From Flavobacteriales bacterium (GTDB lineage: Bacteria; Bacteroidota; Bacteroidia; NS11-12g; UBA9320), in the NCBI GenBank assembly GCA_020635435.1, contig JACJZU010000002.1:434001-498000 (forward strand): a stretch of DNA of 64,000 bases. The letters run 5' to 3'. Made by a program: the position numbers and the translations under genes. A model generated the notes under the pieces. That model searched no databases, was not told the origin of the DNA, and saw nothing but the letters and a program-made list of their open reading frames with translations. Positions 17,271 through 26,133 of the stretch are shown here, piece by piece (the stretch's first letter is position 1; every line of letters starts with the position of its first letter).

Positions 17271-20200
17271 ATGCTGCGCACTTCGCTTTACCGATCCATC
17301 TTGTTTCTGGCCTTATCCTTCGTGATGGCGAGTACAGCTCATGCCCAATACTGGCAAGCCAACCATAAATTCAACCAATCCTACATGGCCTGCATCGAGT
17401 TCATGGACAAGGATACCGGTTTCGCCGTGGGGCCGAAGATGTATCGGACAACCAACGCAGGAAAGACATGGTCTATTCAGAATTCGTCACAATCCAATTT
17501 CAGTCAGATCCATTTTGCGGATGCCCAAACCGGTTATGCGTGCGGTAGTAACAATCTTGTACTCAAAACCAGCAATGGGGGGCTGACCTGGCAATCGATC
17601 CCAACGGCTCATAGCGATGATGATTTTTATACGATCTGCAGTGTAAATGCCGATACGGTCTTCTTCATAGCCATGGACGACCTTCAAACCTACAAATATG
17701 CCAAGTACATCCACTACACGTACGATGGTGGTTCCACCTGGCAGCGGCAAAGTACCGGGTCTACCCAAACCATGCGCTGCATGCATATGTGGAACAGTAA
17801 AGAGGGCATTATAGGGCAGCTCACTGCAGGGATCATTCGAACAACGAACGGCTGGACCAATTATTCCACGATCAACGCCGGATTGCAAATCACCGGAATG
17901 GACGTGATCAAAGATTCGGTGGTTGTACTGGTGGGGAATAATGGAAAGATCGCCCGCAGCAGCGATTATGGCAAAAGCTTCAAGGCTATTAATTCGCCTA
18001 CAACAGAACACCTCACCAATGTGAACTTCGCGAACGACAGTTTTGGAATGGCCTGTGGCTACAACGGAACCATACTCCTAACAACCGACGGAGGGCGAAA
18101 TTGGATCAAGATGAACTCCACAACTACCAACCAGGTGAATGATGTTGAAGTGATCAATCCGTTTTACGCATGGTTCATCGTCCACAGTTCAACCGATAGT
18201 TTCGATACCTATAAATTCGGCTCGGAGAAATTCGCCGCGAGCAATATCAATATTATTCGGGGGGCTGTATCGGGCGACCTGAATGGCAATTGCATATGGG
18301 ACTCCGACGAACGGGGTGCAGAAGGAATACTGGTTCGGGCCGATCCGGGTGGATTTATGACCTATACCCGAAGAAACGGAGACTTCGAACTGGTGGTTTC
18401 CGATACGGGTACCTTCAGTCTGAGTACCAGGTTGCCCCAAAAATATCTGGTGGGAGATGGTCTCTGCGATTCCGTGATCGGCAATATCCGATTCACGGCA
18501 CTGGATCAGCGATCGTTCAACAACCGATTCATGTTCGAATCGGACACCAGTGTCAGGCTGCAGGTGACCGTAATTAGTCCGAGAAAACGGCGCTGCGGTA
18601 CAAATGCCATACAGATCAGATACAAGAACCTCGGATTTCGACCCGTGGATAGTGTGGACCTTAAACTGACCTATCCGTCTGATCTGATCGGGATCAAAAA
18701 GTCTTCGCACAGCTATACTTCAGCCAACAATTCCCTGAATTTCACTCTTGGGAAACTCGCATTTGGTGAAGAAGGGGTGATCGATCTGGTTGATACGGTC
18801 TATTGTAAGGAATCGAGCCGAAACAATACAGTCTGTCTGAAAGTGCTGATCACGCCGAGGGTGCAGGTTTTGAATGAAAGCTGGGACAGCAGCTGGATAC
18901 GCTCCAAATTGGATTGTTACGACACACTGGTTATCCTGAAAGTGTACAACGACGGGGAAACCATGAAGGACTCCGGCGATCTGGATCTGTTCGTTGGAGA
19001 TATTTACCAGGATCGACAACGCTATTTGCTGCACAGAGGGGATTCCATGCGCTGGCAGATCGAACGAGGCGATGAGGAGGTGATCGTTTATGGCGATGTG
19101 CGCAGGCACCATCCTTACGAAGAGGAATTCAGGGTTTGGAAAGAGCGGTGCCGAATGGATTCCGTATTGAAAGTGAATAAGGTGAGTGCGTATCGCATGG
19201 TCCGTCTTCGTTCCTTCGAAGATGAGCTATGCGTACCCATCCGGGATTCCTACGACCCCAATGATATCCGTGTATTTCCATCGGGAACCACGGAACAACA
19301 CTGGATCCCAAACATGGAAAGGTTGAAGTACATCGTGCGTTTCCAAAATACGGGAAACGACACGGCCTACGTGGTAAGGGTGGTCGATACGCTGCCCTCT
19401 ACGCTCGATCCTTTCAGTCTGGAAATGATCGGTTCATCCCATGAGATGAGCACAAGCCTGCATGAGTTCAAGGGCAAAACGGTGCTTACCTGTCTCTTCG
19501 AGAATATCAATCTGGTGGATTCTGCCACGAACCCGCCTCTTAGTGAAGGATGGTTCAGCTTTCGCATCGATCCGCAGTCCAACTTCAAGCACCGAACCCG
19601 TATTTCCAATCTGGTCGATATCTATTTTGATTTCAACCCACCCATTCGAACAAATACAGCCTGGGTGCAGATCTACGATTCTGCGCTCAATCCGTTGAAA
19701 CAAGTTCGGCCGATTGATTGTGCAACAACTTTTAAAAGTGGGTTTTCGGATACGTTGATCTGCGACAGAAGGCAAATGCTTTGGGATATTCCCGTAAAAG
19801 GGCTCAATGAGCCCACAATGTATGCCTTATCATCGGGGATAGACATACTGCGCCTCGGAAGAGAACAATTTCGCATATCAGCCCCCGCGGCAGGGAATTA
19901 CCATGTGGTGAGGAGTGTGATGGATTGCGATCGGGAGTTGCGCGATACGGCAATTCTCACGATCAAAGATGCGCCTGTTCCTTTTTTACGGGATAGCACG
20001 GTATGTTTTCAGGCGGACTACTGGCTCCGTTCGAAATGCTCCGACTGCAATTTCCTTTGGCACGATGGTAGCGACAGCAGCGCGTTCAATGTGCAAATGC
20101 CCGGAGTATACAAAGTGCAAATTGAAAACGCCTGTGGACAGATCTTAGACAGTAACCGGGTGAGCGTACTAGCTAAGAGAACGCTCAATATTGGGAGAGA

Positions 20201-21779
20201 TACCATTGTGTGCGATAGGTCAGAGCTTGAACTTGTTTCGAATTTAGGGCCACAGACACTCTGGTGGAGTGGTCGTTATACGGAGCGCATCACGGTAGTT
20301 GGAGATGGCAAGTATCAGGCGCGCTACACAGATCAATGCAATTCCCTGCGCGATACAATTTGGGTGCGTTTCAGAAGGACACCGCGTATCGATATGGGCA
20401 AGGATACGCTTTATTGTGAACGTGTTGAGCACCACGTAAAACTGGCACTCATAGATTTTGAACACCAAATTCAATGGAACGATCAAAACACATCTTTCAA
20501 TAGGATACTTAAGGAACCCGGTCAATATTGGGTGCGTTCAGAGAATTTGTGCGGGGTGTATTCAGACAGCCTCCAACTATACCTCGATTACAAACCGCAG
20601 TTGACACTAGGGGCAGATACGGGCTTCTGCGGTCCGTTCAGTCATATTTTGAAACAGGTGGAAGTGAAAAGCGGAGAGTTCTTTCAGTGGACGGATACGA
20701 AAAGATCCGGAGATCGGATCGTTGATCGGGCAGGTGCTTATTCAGCCACTATTCAAAATCTCTGCGGAACGGCTTCCGACACCATTTCCATTGCACAACA
20801 CCCTGTGCCCAAAGCAGAATGGAGTTTGTCCAATCCCTGCGACACCGGGCTTCTGTACTTTCTGAACCATTCCACGATCAGTAATGGAACGCCACTTCAA
20901 TTTCAATGGGATCTGAATGGTGAGTTCAGCAGTTCGCAACGCGAACCCTCTGTCGATTTTGAATTGAATGGCCCCAAGCGGATTCGTTTAATGGTGCGCA
21001 GTCGCGAGAATTGTAGAGATAGCCTATCGAAAGATTTGGCGGTTGGCTGGTTTGCAAGGAGCAATTTCGCCTGGCAGGATCCCGTATGTGCCGGTGATCC
21101 GGTTTCTTTCAGAAATACATCCTTCACAACGGCTCCATCCGTGCGTTACCAATGGTCCATGGATGACGGGAGTACATACACCGATGCAGAACCTACACAT
21201 GATTTCGGAACGATTTCAGCGAACAAGTCCTATCAAATAAAGCTGATAAGCATACCCGTTCAAGGTTGTTCCGATACCTTTACCCGCAATCTAATCGTAC
21301 ATCCACTTCCTCAGGCAGAATTAACAGATTCTGTCTATCGAAATAAACTCTTCCTGAACCTGCGTGACCTGAGTCCCGGTACTGCTATCAGTTGGCTATT
21401 GGGAAGTGAGATACTCGGGATCGATTCTTCGCTCATGTTCGCAATTGAGGTAGGAGGGAAGGGGAGAATTTGTGCAGAATTAAAGAATACGGCCGGATGT
21501 GCCGACACGATCTGCACAGAGTTTGAGAATACCTGGCACAATGACGAAGAGCTCCGGGTATTTCCAAATCCGGCCAATTCCTATGTGGAATGCTGGTTCA
21601 AGGATAAAACTAAACGGACCATTCGCATTTACAGTGTGGATGGCCGCAAACTGATCGAAGTGGATACCGAAGAGGACCATTTGCTGATAGATCTCCGCCA
21701 TCTGGTCATTGGTACCTACGTGCTTGAATCGGACAATGGATCAAATCAGTTGAATCGATTGAAACTGGTGATCCATTAG
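17271..21779 (+). CDS. T9SS cargo with YCF48-like propeller, SD-like and PKD domains
   Basis: The start at 17271 (MLRTSLYRSILF, signal peptide ending AHAQ) is chosen over an upstream frame that lacks a signal. About 1,502 residues. Residues 20-320 carry BNR/YCF48-like repeats (TTNAGKTWSIQ, TSNGGLTWQSI, TTDGGRNWIKM). Near 325-410 is an SdrD-B-like domain (GDLNGNCIWDSDE). Around 690-830 is a DUF11/DUF7619-like domain (SYDPNDIRVFPSG, ending YFDFNPPIRTNTAW). Cys-containing Ig-like repeats and two PKD domains follow. The last 75 residues are a type A sorting domain (VFPNPANSYVECWF). It is a surface protein; ligand unknown. Confidence 0.85.
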   Translation: MLRTSLYRSILFLALSFVMASTAHAQYWQANHKFNQSYMACIEFMDKDTGFAVGPKMYRTTNAGKTWSIQNSSQSNFSQIHFADAQTGYACGSNNLVLKTSNGGLTWQSIPTAHSDDDFYTICSVNADTVFFIAMDDLQTYKYAKYIHYTYDGGSTWQRQSTGSTQTMRCMHMWNSKEGIIGQLTAGIIRTTNGWTNYSTINAGLQITGMDVIKDSVVVLVGNNGKIARSSDYGKSFKAINSPTTEHLTNVNFANDSFGMACGYNGTILLTTDGGRNWIKMNSTTTNQVNDVEVINPFYAWFIVHSSTDSFDTYKFGSEKFAASNINIIRGAVSGDLNGNCIWDSDERGAEGILVRADPGGFMTYTRRNGDFELVVSDTGTFSLSTRLPQKYLVGDGLCDSVIGNIRFTALDQRSFNNRFMFESDTSVRLQVTVISPRKRRCGTNAIQIRYKNLGFRPVDSVDLKLTYPSDLIGIKKSSHSYTSANNSLNFTLGKLAFGEEGVIDLVDTVYCKESSRNNTVCLKVLITPRVQVLNESWDSSWIRSKLDCYDTLVILKVYNDGETMKDSGDLDLFVGDIYQDRQRYLLHRGDSMRWQIERGDEEVIVYGDVRRHHPYEEEFRVWKERCRMDSVLKVNKVSAYRMVRLRSFEDELCVPIRDSYDPNDIRVFPSGTTEQHWIPNMERLKYIVRFQNTGNDTAYVVRVVDTLPSTLDPFSLEMIGSSHEMSTSLHEFKGKTVLTCLFENINLVDSATNPPLSEGWFSFRIDPQSNFKHRTRISNLVDIYFDFNPPIRTNTAWVQIYDSALNPLKQVRPIDCATTFKSGFSDTLICDRRQMLWDIPVKGLNEPTMYALSSGIDILRLGREQFRISAPAAGNYHVVRSVMDCDRELRDTAILTIKDAPVPFLRDSTVCFQADYWLRSKCSDCNFLWHDGSDSSAFNVQMPGVYKVQIENACGQILDSNRVSVLAKRTLNIGRDTIVCDRSELELVSNLGPQTLWWSGRYTERITVVGDGKYQARYTDQCNSLRDTIWVRFRRTPRIDMGKDTLYCERVEHHVKLALIDFEHQIQWNDQNTSFNRILKEPGQYWVRSENLCGVYSDSLQLYLDYKPQLTLGADTGFCGPFSHILKQVEVKSGEFFQWTDTKRSGDRIVDRAGAYSATIQNLCGTASDTISIAQHPVPKAEWSLSNPCDTGLLYFLNHSTISNGTPLQFQWDLNGEFSSSQREPSVDFELNGPKRIRLMVRSRENCRDSLSKDLAVGWFARSNFAWQDPVCAGDPVSFRNTSFTTAPSVRYQWSMDDGSTYTDAEPTHDFGTISANKSYQIKLISIPVQGCSDTFTRNLIVHPLPQAELTDSVYRNKLFLNLRDLSPGTAISWLLGSEILGIDSSLMFAIEVGGKGRICAELKNTAGCADTICTEFENTWHNDEELRVFPNPANSYVECWFKDKTKRTIRIYSVDGRKLIEVDTEEDHLLIDLRHLVIGTYVLESDNGSNQLNRLKLVIH

Positions 21780-21865
21780 GAAAATCTTAACCTGAGAATT
21801 CGACGAACTCATGAGAAGTGTGTCGAATTTTACACGAACTTCGGAGTGGGAATTTTACCTGCTCT

Positions 21866-22216
21866 ATGAAAATCGTAAGACTATTATCTATCGCGTTAAT
21901 CATGCTGACAACGGGAGTGCTGTCGGTACACGCTCAAACAGAGGATATGGAGATCCTCAAAGAAAAAGAAATTGCCCTTAAAGATGCACCTAAAGAGGTT
22001 CAGAAGGCAGTGAACTCCGACTTTCCGGATGCCAAGATCAAGGAGGTAGATGAATTGACAACGAAAGGCGGCAATATCTACTACGAGATTGAATTGGTCT
22101 ATGAAGGCGAAAAACTTGAAGTATTGTACGATGCCGAAGGAGGCATGATGTCCAGTGAACCCGATGATGAAGAGGAGATCATGGAAGAAGATGACTCAGA
22201 ACAAGACGATGACTGA
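21866..22216 (+). CDS. Small PepSY-like periplasmic protein with acidic tail
   Basis: The start at 21866 gives a signal peptide (MKIVRLLSIALIMLTTGVLS, ending VHAQ). The mature part of about 95 residues contains a PepSY-like unit: LKDAPKEVQKAVNSDFPDAKI, then TTKGGNIYYEIEL and EVLYDAEGG. PepSY-like domains in Bacteroidota are short periplasmic proteins of unclear role. The last 25 residues are almost all Asp and Glu, which is unusual and suggests a cation-binding or disordered tail. A strong terminator follows at 22238. Confidence 0.7.
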   Translation: MKIVRLLSIALIMLTTGVLSVHAQTEDMEILKEKEIALKDAPKEVQKAVNSDFPDAKIKEVDELTTKGGNIYYEIELVYEGEKLEVLYDAEGGMMSSEPDDEEEIMEEDDSEQDDD

Positions 22217-22237
22217 TGTACGATCAACAATTTCAAA

Positions 22238-22268
22238 AAAGGCTCGCTGTGCGGGCCTTTTTTTTTGA
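22238..22268. terminator. Bidirectional rho-independent terminator
   Basis: AAAGGCTCGC, loop TGT, GCGGGCCTTT (one G-U pair) followed by a run of T on the plus strand and a run of A on the other side. It ends both the PepSY-like gene (plus) and the large adhesin gene (minus), which converge here. Confidence 0.85.
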
Positions 22269-22288
22269 AAGTGAAATATGCCGCTGAT

Positions 22289-25200
22289 CTAATGCCCCGA
22301 TCGTAGTTCTTCGATCTGTCGACGCATTTCTTCGTTCTGCTTCAGTAGTTCACGAATGAGCGCATCCTGTGCGTCCAAACGCTCCTGCTGTTCCTGAATG
22401 GCTTTCACCACGGGAACTACAAACTCTCCGTAACGCAGGGAATAGGTGTCTCCTTCATGCTGTGGACGCACGATACCGCTGAAATTGAATCCGCTTGACA
22501 ACGCAGCAGCCTCCACTTCCTGTGCGATAAAACCGGTATAGCACTCCCCGGAAAGCCCGCGTATACCTGTGCGACCGTGCACATGACGCTCAAGTGCTTC
22601 CAGATCCAGACGATAGGTCACCGGTCTCAGTTTGAGTATGAAATCCAGACCTTGTACATTCTCGCGGATCTCTGTTTTGAAGCGTCCGTCGCTGTAGGTT
22701 CCGTAGCTCACCTGCCCGCGGATGGACGTGATGGACGTATTGCCCAGGAAGATCCCATTGCTGGCTGTGATCCGGGTACCGCTTCCCAATCCGGAACTGT
22801 TCACGAAGTTTACCGTATCCGTGGAAGGATTCACATCATAACCAACGAGAGTAAGGTGGGCAATGGAATCATCGGTGAATGAACCGGCCGCCCCACCGAT
22901 TATTGTGTTGTAGCTTCCCTGTGTAACTTCCGAACCCGCCCCGGCCCCGATATACGTACCATAATTGGCCGTAGTATTGCGCAAACCGGACTCATCGCCC
23001 ACAGCGGTGAGGTTGTTTCCGGTAGTGCTGTTGTACAAACTCCTGTAGCCCAATGCACTGTTACTGTGCCCTGAGGTATTCGAATAAAGAGCCTCTGTGC
23101 CGAGGGCGGCATTGGTGGTCCCGGCACGGTTGCTGAACATGGTCAAATAGCCCACCGCTGTATTATTCGATGCCGTTGTCGATAAGCGCAAGGCATTGTA
23201 CCCTACACCGGTATTATTCCGACCCGTTGTATTGGTGGCAAGAGAAGCGGCACCAAGGGCGGTATTGTAAGAACCAGTTCCATTCCCATAGAGCGCACTG
23301 TGTCCGATAGCCACATTGTAGGTGCCAGAGGTATTCCAGTTCAAGGTCTGGTAACCCTGTGCCACATTCCAGGAACCGAATGTATTGCGCAGGCCGGATT
23401 CAAATCCGATCAGCACGTTTTGATAACCTGTGGTATTCACGGTCAAACTCTTTGTTCCAATGGCGATGTTCTCGTTGCCTGATGTGTTGGTACTCAATGC
23501 CAGGGTACCGATGGAAATGTTATTGGAACCGGTGGTATTCGAGCCCAGACTCCTCGATCCGATGGATATATTCGCCTTTCCTGTTGTATTCGCTCTTAGA
23601 GCACTATCGCCGATCGCGATGATATTTGAGGATCGGTTGGCCGCCGAAAGGGTCAAATGGCCGATCGCGATATTGCTACCACCGGAAGAATTCAGCGCAG
23701 CCTGATAACCGAGTGAAACACTCTTACTATTCGGATTGATCTCACCGGACCACACGTTGTTCGTTCTGAACCTCAATGCCTGACCATCTGTTGTACCCAG
23801 GAAGTGCACTGTGTCACTGGTGCCTGAGTTGCCGTCTATCCGCCAATTCACCGCAGTATCAACCGGGAGAATCACAAAACCGCCCCGTTCCAGGAACAAT
23901 GTGTCGTTCTGAAGGCTGATCTGCTGGGAATCACGATTCACATAGCCGGTAAGGCTCACAAAATTTCCGTCTTCAATGAACAGAGTATCATTCCTCAATG
24001 TTAATGTCTGATCATCCAGACCGGAACTCCCTGAAGGTAGCTTTACAAAACCTCCGCGATCCAGATAGATCGTATCGTTGCTCAGTCGGATCTGTTGTGA
24101 ATCGGTATCTACCGTGCGCAACCCGGATAGATCCACGGAATTCCCACCGCTGATCTCCAGCGTATCGCCGAGTAATCGGATGGTCTGGTTATCTGTATTC
24201 ATGTCCGGGGGCAGAACAACAAATCCACCTCTTTCCAGAAACAAGGTGTCGTTGCTCCTTGATAATTGCTGGGTGTCTGTATCGATATCCGCCGGCAGCA
24301 CCACGAACCCACCTCTTTCGAGGAAGAGCGTGTCGTTGCTTCTTGACAATTGCTGGGTGTCGGTATCGACATCAGCGGGCAGCACGACGAACCCACCTCT
24401 TTCGAGGAAGAGCGTGTCGTTGCTTCTTGACAATCGCTGAGTGTCTGTATCGATATAAGCCGGCAGCACGACGAACCCACCTCTTTCGAGGAAGAGCGTG
24501 TCGTTGCTTCTTGACAATTGCTGAGTGTCGGTATCGATATCAGCCGGCAGCACCACGAACCCACCTCTTTCGAGGAAGAGTGTGTCGTTGCTCCTTGATA
24601 ATTGCTGGGTGTCTGTATCGATATCAGCCGGCAGCACGACGAAGCCACCTCTTTCGAGGAATAGCGTGTCGTTGCTTCTTGACAATTGCTGGGTGTCGGT
24701 ATCGATATCAGCAGGCAGCACGACGAAGCCACCTCTTTCGAGGAAGAGTGTGTCGTTGCTCCTGGATAATTGCTGGGTGTCTGTATCGATATCAGCCGGC
24801 AGCACGACGAAGCCACCTCTTTCGAGGAATAGCGTGTCGTTGCTTCTTGACAATTGCTGAGTGTCTGTATCGATATCAGCCGGCAGCACGACGAAGCCAC
24901 CTCTTTCGAGGAAAAGGGTGTCGTTGCTCAAATTGATCTGTTGTGAGTCCGAGACGATTGCTGTAGGAAGGACCACAAAACCTCCTCTATCCAGAAAGAG
25001 CGTATCGTTTCTCAAATTCAGTTGTTGGGAATCCATTCCGGAAACTGTGGATGGCAATACGACGTAATTCCCATCTTCGATGAAGAGGGTGTCTCCAATA
25101 AGGGTGAGCACCTGATCGTCCGAATTGGTGGTGCTCGAAGGCAATTTCACAAAGCCGCTTCTTTCCAGGAACAGGGTGTCGCCGGACAAGGTCAATTGCT

Positions 25201-25969
25201 GACTATCCGAGGCGGTATAGGCAGGTAATTTCACGAATCCACTTCTTTCCAGGAACAGCGTGTCGCCCGAAATACGCAATTGCTGACTATCTGATGCAGA
25301 GAATGCAGGCAGTTTCACGAAGCCTCCGTTACTCAGAAATATCGTATCCGAGCGAATTTCAAGTTGCTGTAGCTCATTCGTTGAACTGCTGTCACCATCG
25401 AAAATCGCCAGCGCATTCAAAAGCACGAATCCGCCTCCGTTATTGAGGAAGAGTGTGTCGTTACTTAGTTGAAGTTGTTGTAATTCGTTTGTAGGATCCG
25501 GGTCGGGTACAGGCAACATTCCTGCGAAGGATAACCGACCATTGATATCTACCCGAAAAATGGGAAAACTATCGGCTACGCCATAATCTCCCGCCAACAC
25601 ACCGGTATTAGACAGAGCAATCGTGCCCTGATGCTCTATTGTGCCACCCGTTAAACCATTTCCGGCTGTGAGACCGATCATGAGCGGACGCCAGCTGCTT
25701 TGATCATAATACCAAAAACCGACCGAATCGTCGGTTTGATAAACCAGCAGGCCGTTGGCTGGTGTGCCAATGGCATTGCGCTGCGCTTTAGAAAGTCTCG
25801 GGATCAGCAGACCTTTACTTTGTGAGTTGACATCGAGCATAGCCGAAGGATCCGGACTGGCACCGGTTTCATTCACCCCAACATTCTGGCCCATGGAAAC
25901 CTGTTGGACCAGAGCGAACAGGATCAGCAAACTCCATTTTAGAACTGAAAAGTGGCCGCGTGGTTGCAT
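22289..25969 (-). CDS. Adhesin-like protein with tandem repeats, YadA-like head repeats and S74 chaperone domain
   Basis: A 1,226-residue secreted protein. Signal peptide 1-27 (ending SMGQ). Residues about 30-160 match the N-terminal part of Bacteroidota tail-fibre-domain proteins (DPSAMLDVNSQSKGLLIPR). Residues about 160-690 are 28-residue repeats (SNDTLFLERGGFVVLPADID type), nine of them almost identical. Residues about 730-1080 carry YadA/Hep_Hag-like 14-residue repeats (NIAIGT, NTTG, NVLIG). From about 1090 is an S74 intramolecular chaperone domain (SDGRFKTEI, then TGFIAQEVEAAA) with a coiled coil at the end. S74 domains trimerise and self-cleave in phage fibres. Surface location is inferred; no T9SS tag is seen. 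Confidence 0.85.
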   Translation of the reverse strand: MQPRGHFSVLKWSLLILFALVQQVSMGQNVGVNETGASPDPSAMLDVNSQSKGLLIPRLSKAQRNAIGTPANGLLVYQTDDSVGFWYYDQSSWRPLMIGLTAGNGLTGGTIEHQGTIALSNTGVLAGDYGVADSFPIFRVDINGRLSFAGMLPVPDPDPTNELQQLQLSNDTLFLNNGGGFVLLNALAIFDGDSSSTNELQQLEIRSDTIFLSNGGFVKLPAFSASDSQQLRISGDTLFLERSGFVKLPAYTASDSQQLTLSGDTLFLERSGFVKLPSSTTNSDDQVLTLIGDTLFIEDGNYVVLPSTVSGMDSQQLNLRNDTLFLDRGGFVVLPTAIVSDSQQINLSNDTLFLERGGFVVLPADIDTDTQQLSRSNDTLFLERGGFVVLPADIDTDTQQLSRSNDTLFLERGGFVVLPADIDTDTQQLSRSNDTLFLERGGFVVLPADIDTDTQQLSRSNDTLFLERGGFVVLPADIDTDTQQLSRSNDTLFLERGGFVVLPAYIDTDTQRLSRSNDTLFLERGGFVVLPADVDTDTQQLSRSNDTLFLERGGFVVLPADIDTDTQQLSRSNDTLFLERGGFVVLPPDMNTDNQTIRLLGDTLEISGGNSVDLSGLRTVDTDSQQIRLSNDTIYLDRGGFVKLPSGSSGLDDQTLTLRNDTLFIEDGNFVSLTGYVNRDSQQISLQNDTLFLERGGFVILPVDTAVNWRIDGNSGTSDTVHFLGTTDGQALRFRTNNVWSGEINPNSKSVSLGYQAALNSSGGSNIAIGHLTLSAANRSSNIIAIGDSALRANTTGKANISIGSRSLGSNTTGSNNISIGTLALSTNTSGNENIAIGTKSLTVNTTGYQNVLIGFESGLRNTFGSWNVAQGYQTLNWNTSGTYNVAIGHSALYGNGTGSYNTALGAASLATNTTGRNNTGVGYNALRLSTTASNNTAVGYLTMFSNRAGTTNAALGTEALYSNTSGHSNSALGYRSLYNSTTGNNLTAVGDESGLRNTTANYGTYIGAGAGSEVTQGSYNTIIGGAAGSFTDDSIAHLTLVGYDVNPSTDTVNFVNSSGLGSGTRITASNGIFLGNTSITSIRGQVSYGTYSDGRFKTEIRENVQGLDFILKLRPVTYRLDLEALERHVHGRTGIRGLSGECYTGFIAQEVEAAALSSGFNFSGIVRPQHEGDTYSLRYGEFVVPVVKAIQEQQERLDAQDALIRELLKQNEEMRRQIEELRSGH
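24199..24946 (-). repeat. Nine-copy 84-bp coding tandem repeat
   Basis: Unit starts recur every 84 bp between about 24225 and 24902, each encoding 28 residues beginning SNDTLFLERGGFVVLP. Copies differ at only a few positions (ADID, AYID, ADVD variants), so expansion is recent and copy number may vary between strains. More diverged copies of the same unit lie on both sides. Confidence 0.9.
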
Positions 25970-25976
25970 GTCGCTT

Positions 25977-25984
25977 CAAAGATA
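25977..25984 (-). promoter_or_regulatory. -7 element just upstream of the repeat-adhesin start
   Basis: On the minus strand TATCTTTG (fits TAnnTTTG) ends 7 nt before the ATG at 25969. If it is used, the transcript would begin at or next to the start codon. No TTG is seen at -33. Confidence 0.4.
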
Positions 25985-26078
25985 CCCGAACTTTAGCGGA
26001 ATTCGGCTCTGCCGGACCAACAGTTGCCCGTAACCCTCAGTTCTTTACACTTTAAAGAACCCGACAATCGTGAAAATG

Positions 26079-26107
26079 AAAAACCCCGACCTTGGAGAAG
26101 ATCGGGG
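26079..26107 (-). terminator. Rho-independent terminator of the TonB receptor gene
   Basis: On the minus strand CCCCGATCTT, loop CTCC, AAGGTCGGGG (one G-U pair) is followed by TTTTT. It lies 27 bp past the receptor stop codon. Confidence 0.85.
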
Positions 26108-26133
26108 CAGTTCAAAAATTAGCTGTGTGCTGC

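Noticed and set aside
24259..24936. Long plus-strand open frames across the 84-bp repeats, and a CRISPR-like look of the array
   Set aside because: The repeats are contiguous without unique spacers and code for the 28-residue units of the minus-strand gene; the plus-strand frames are shadows created by the repeat period being a multiple of three.
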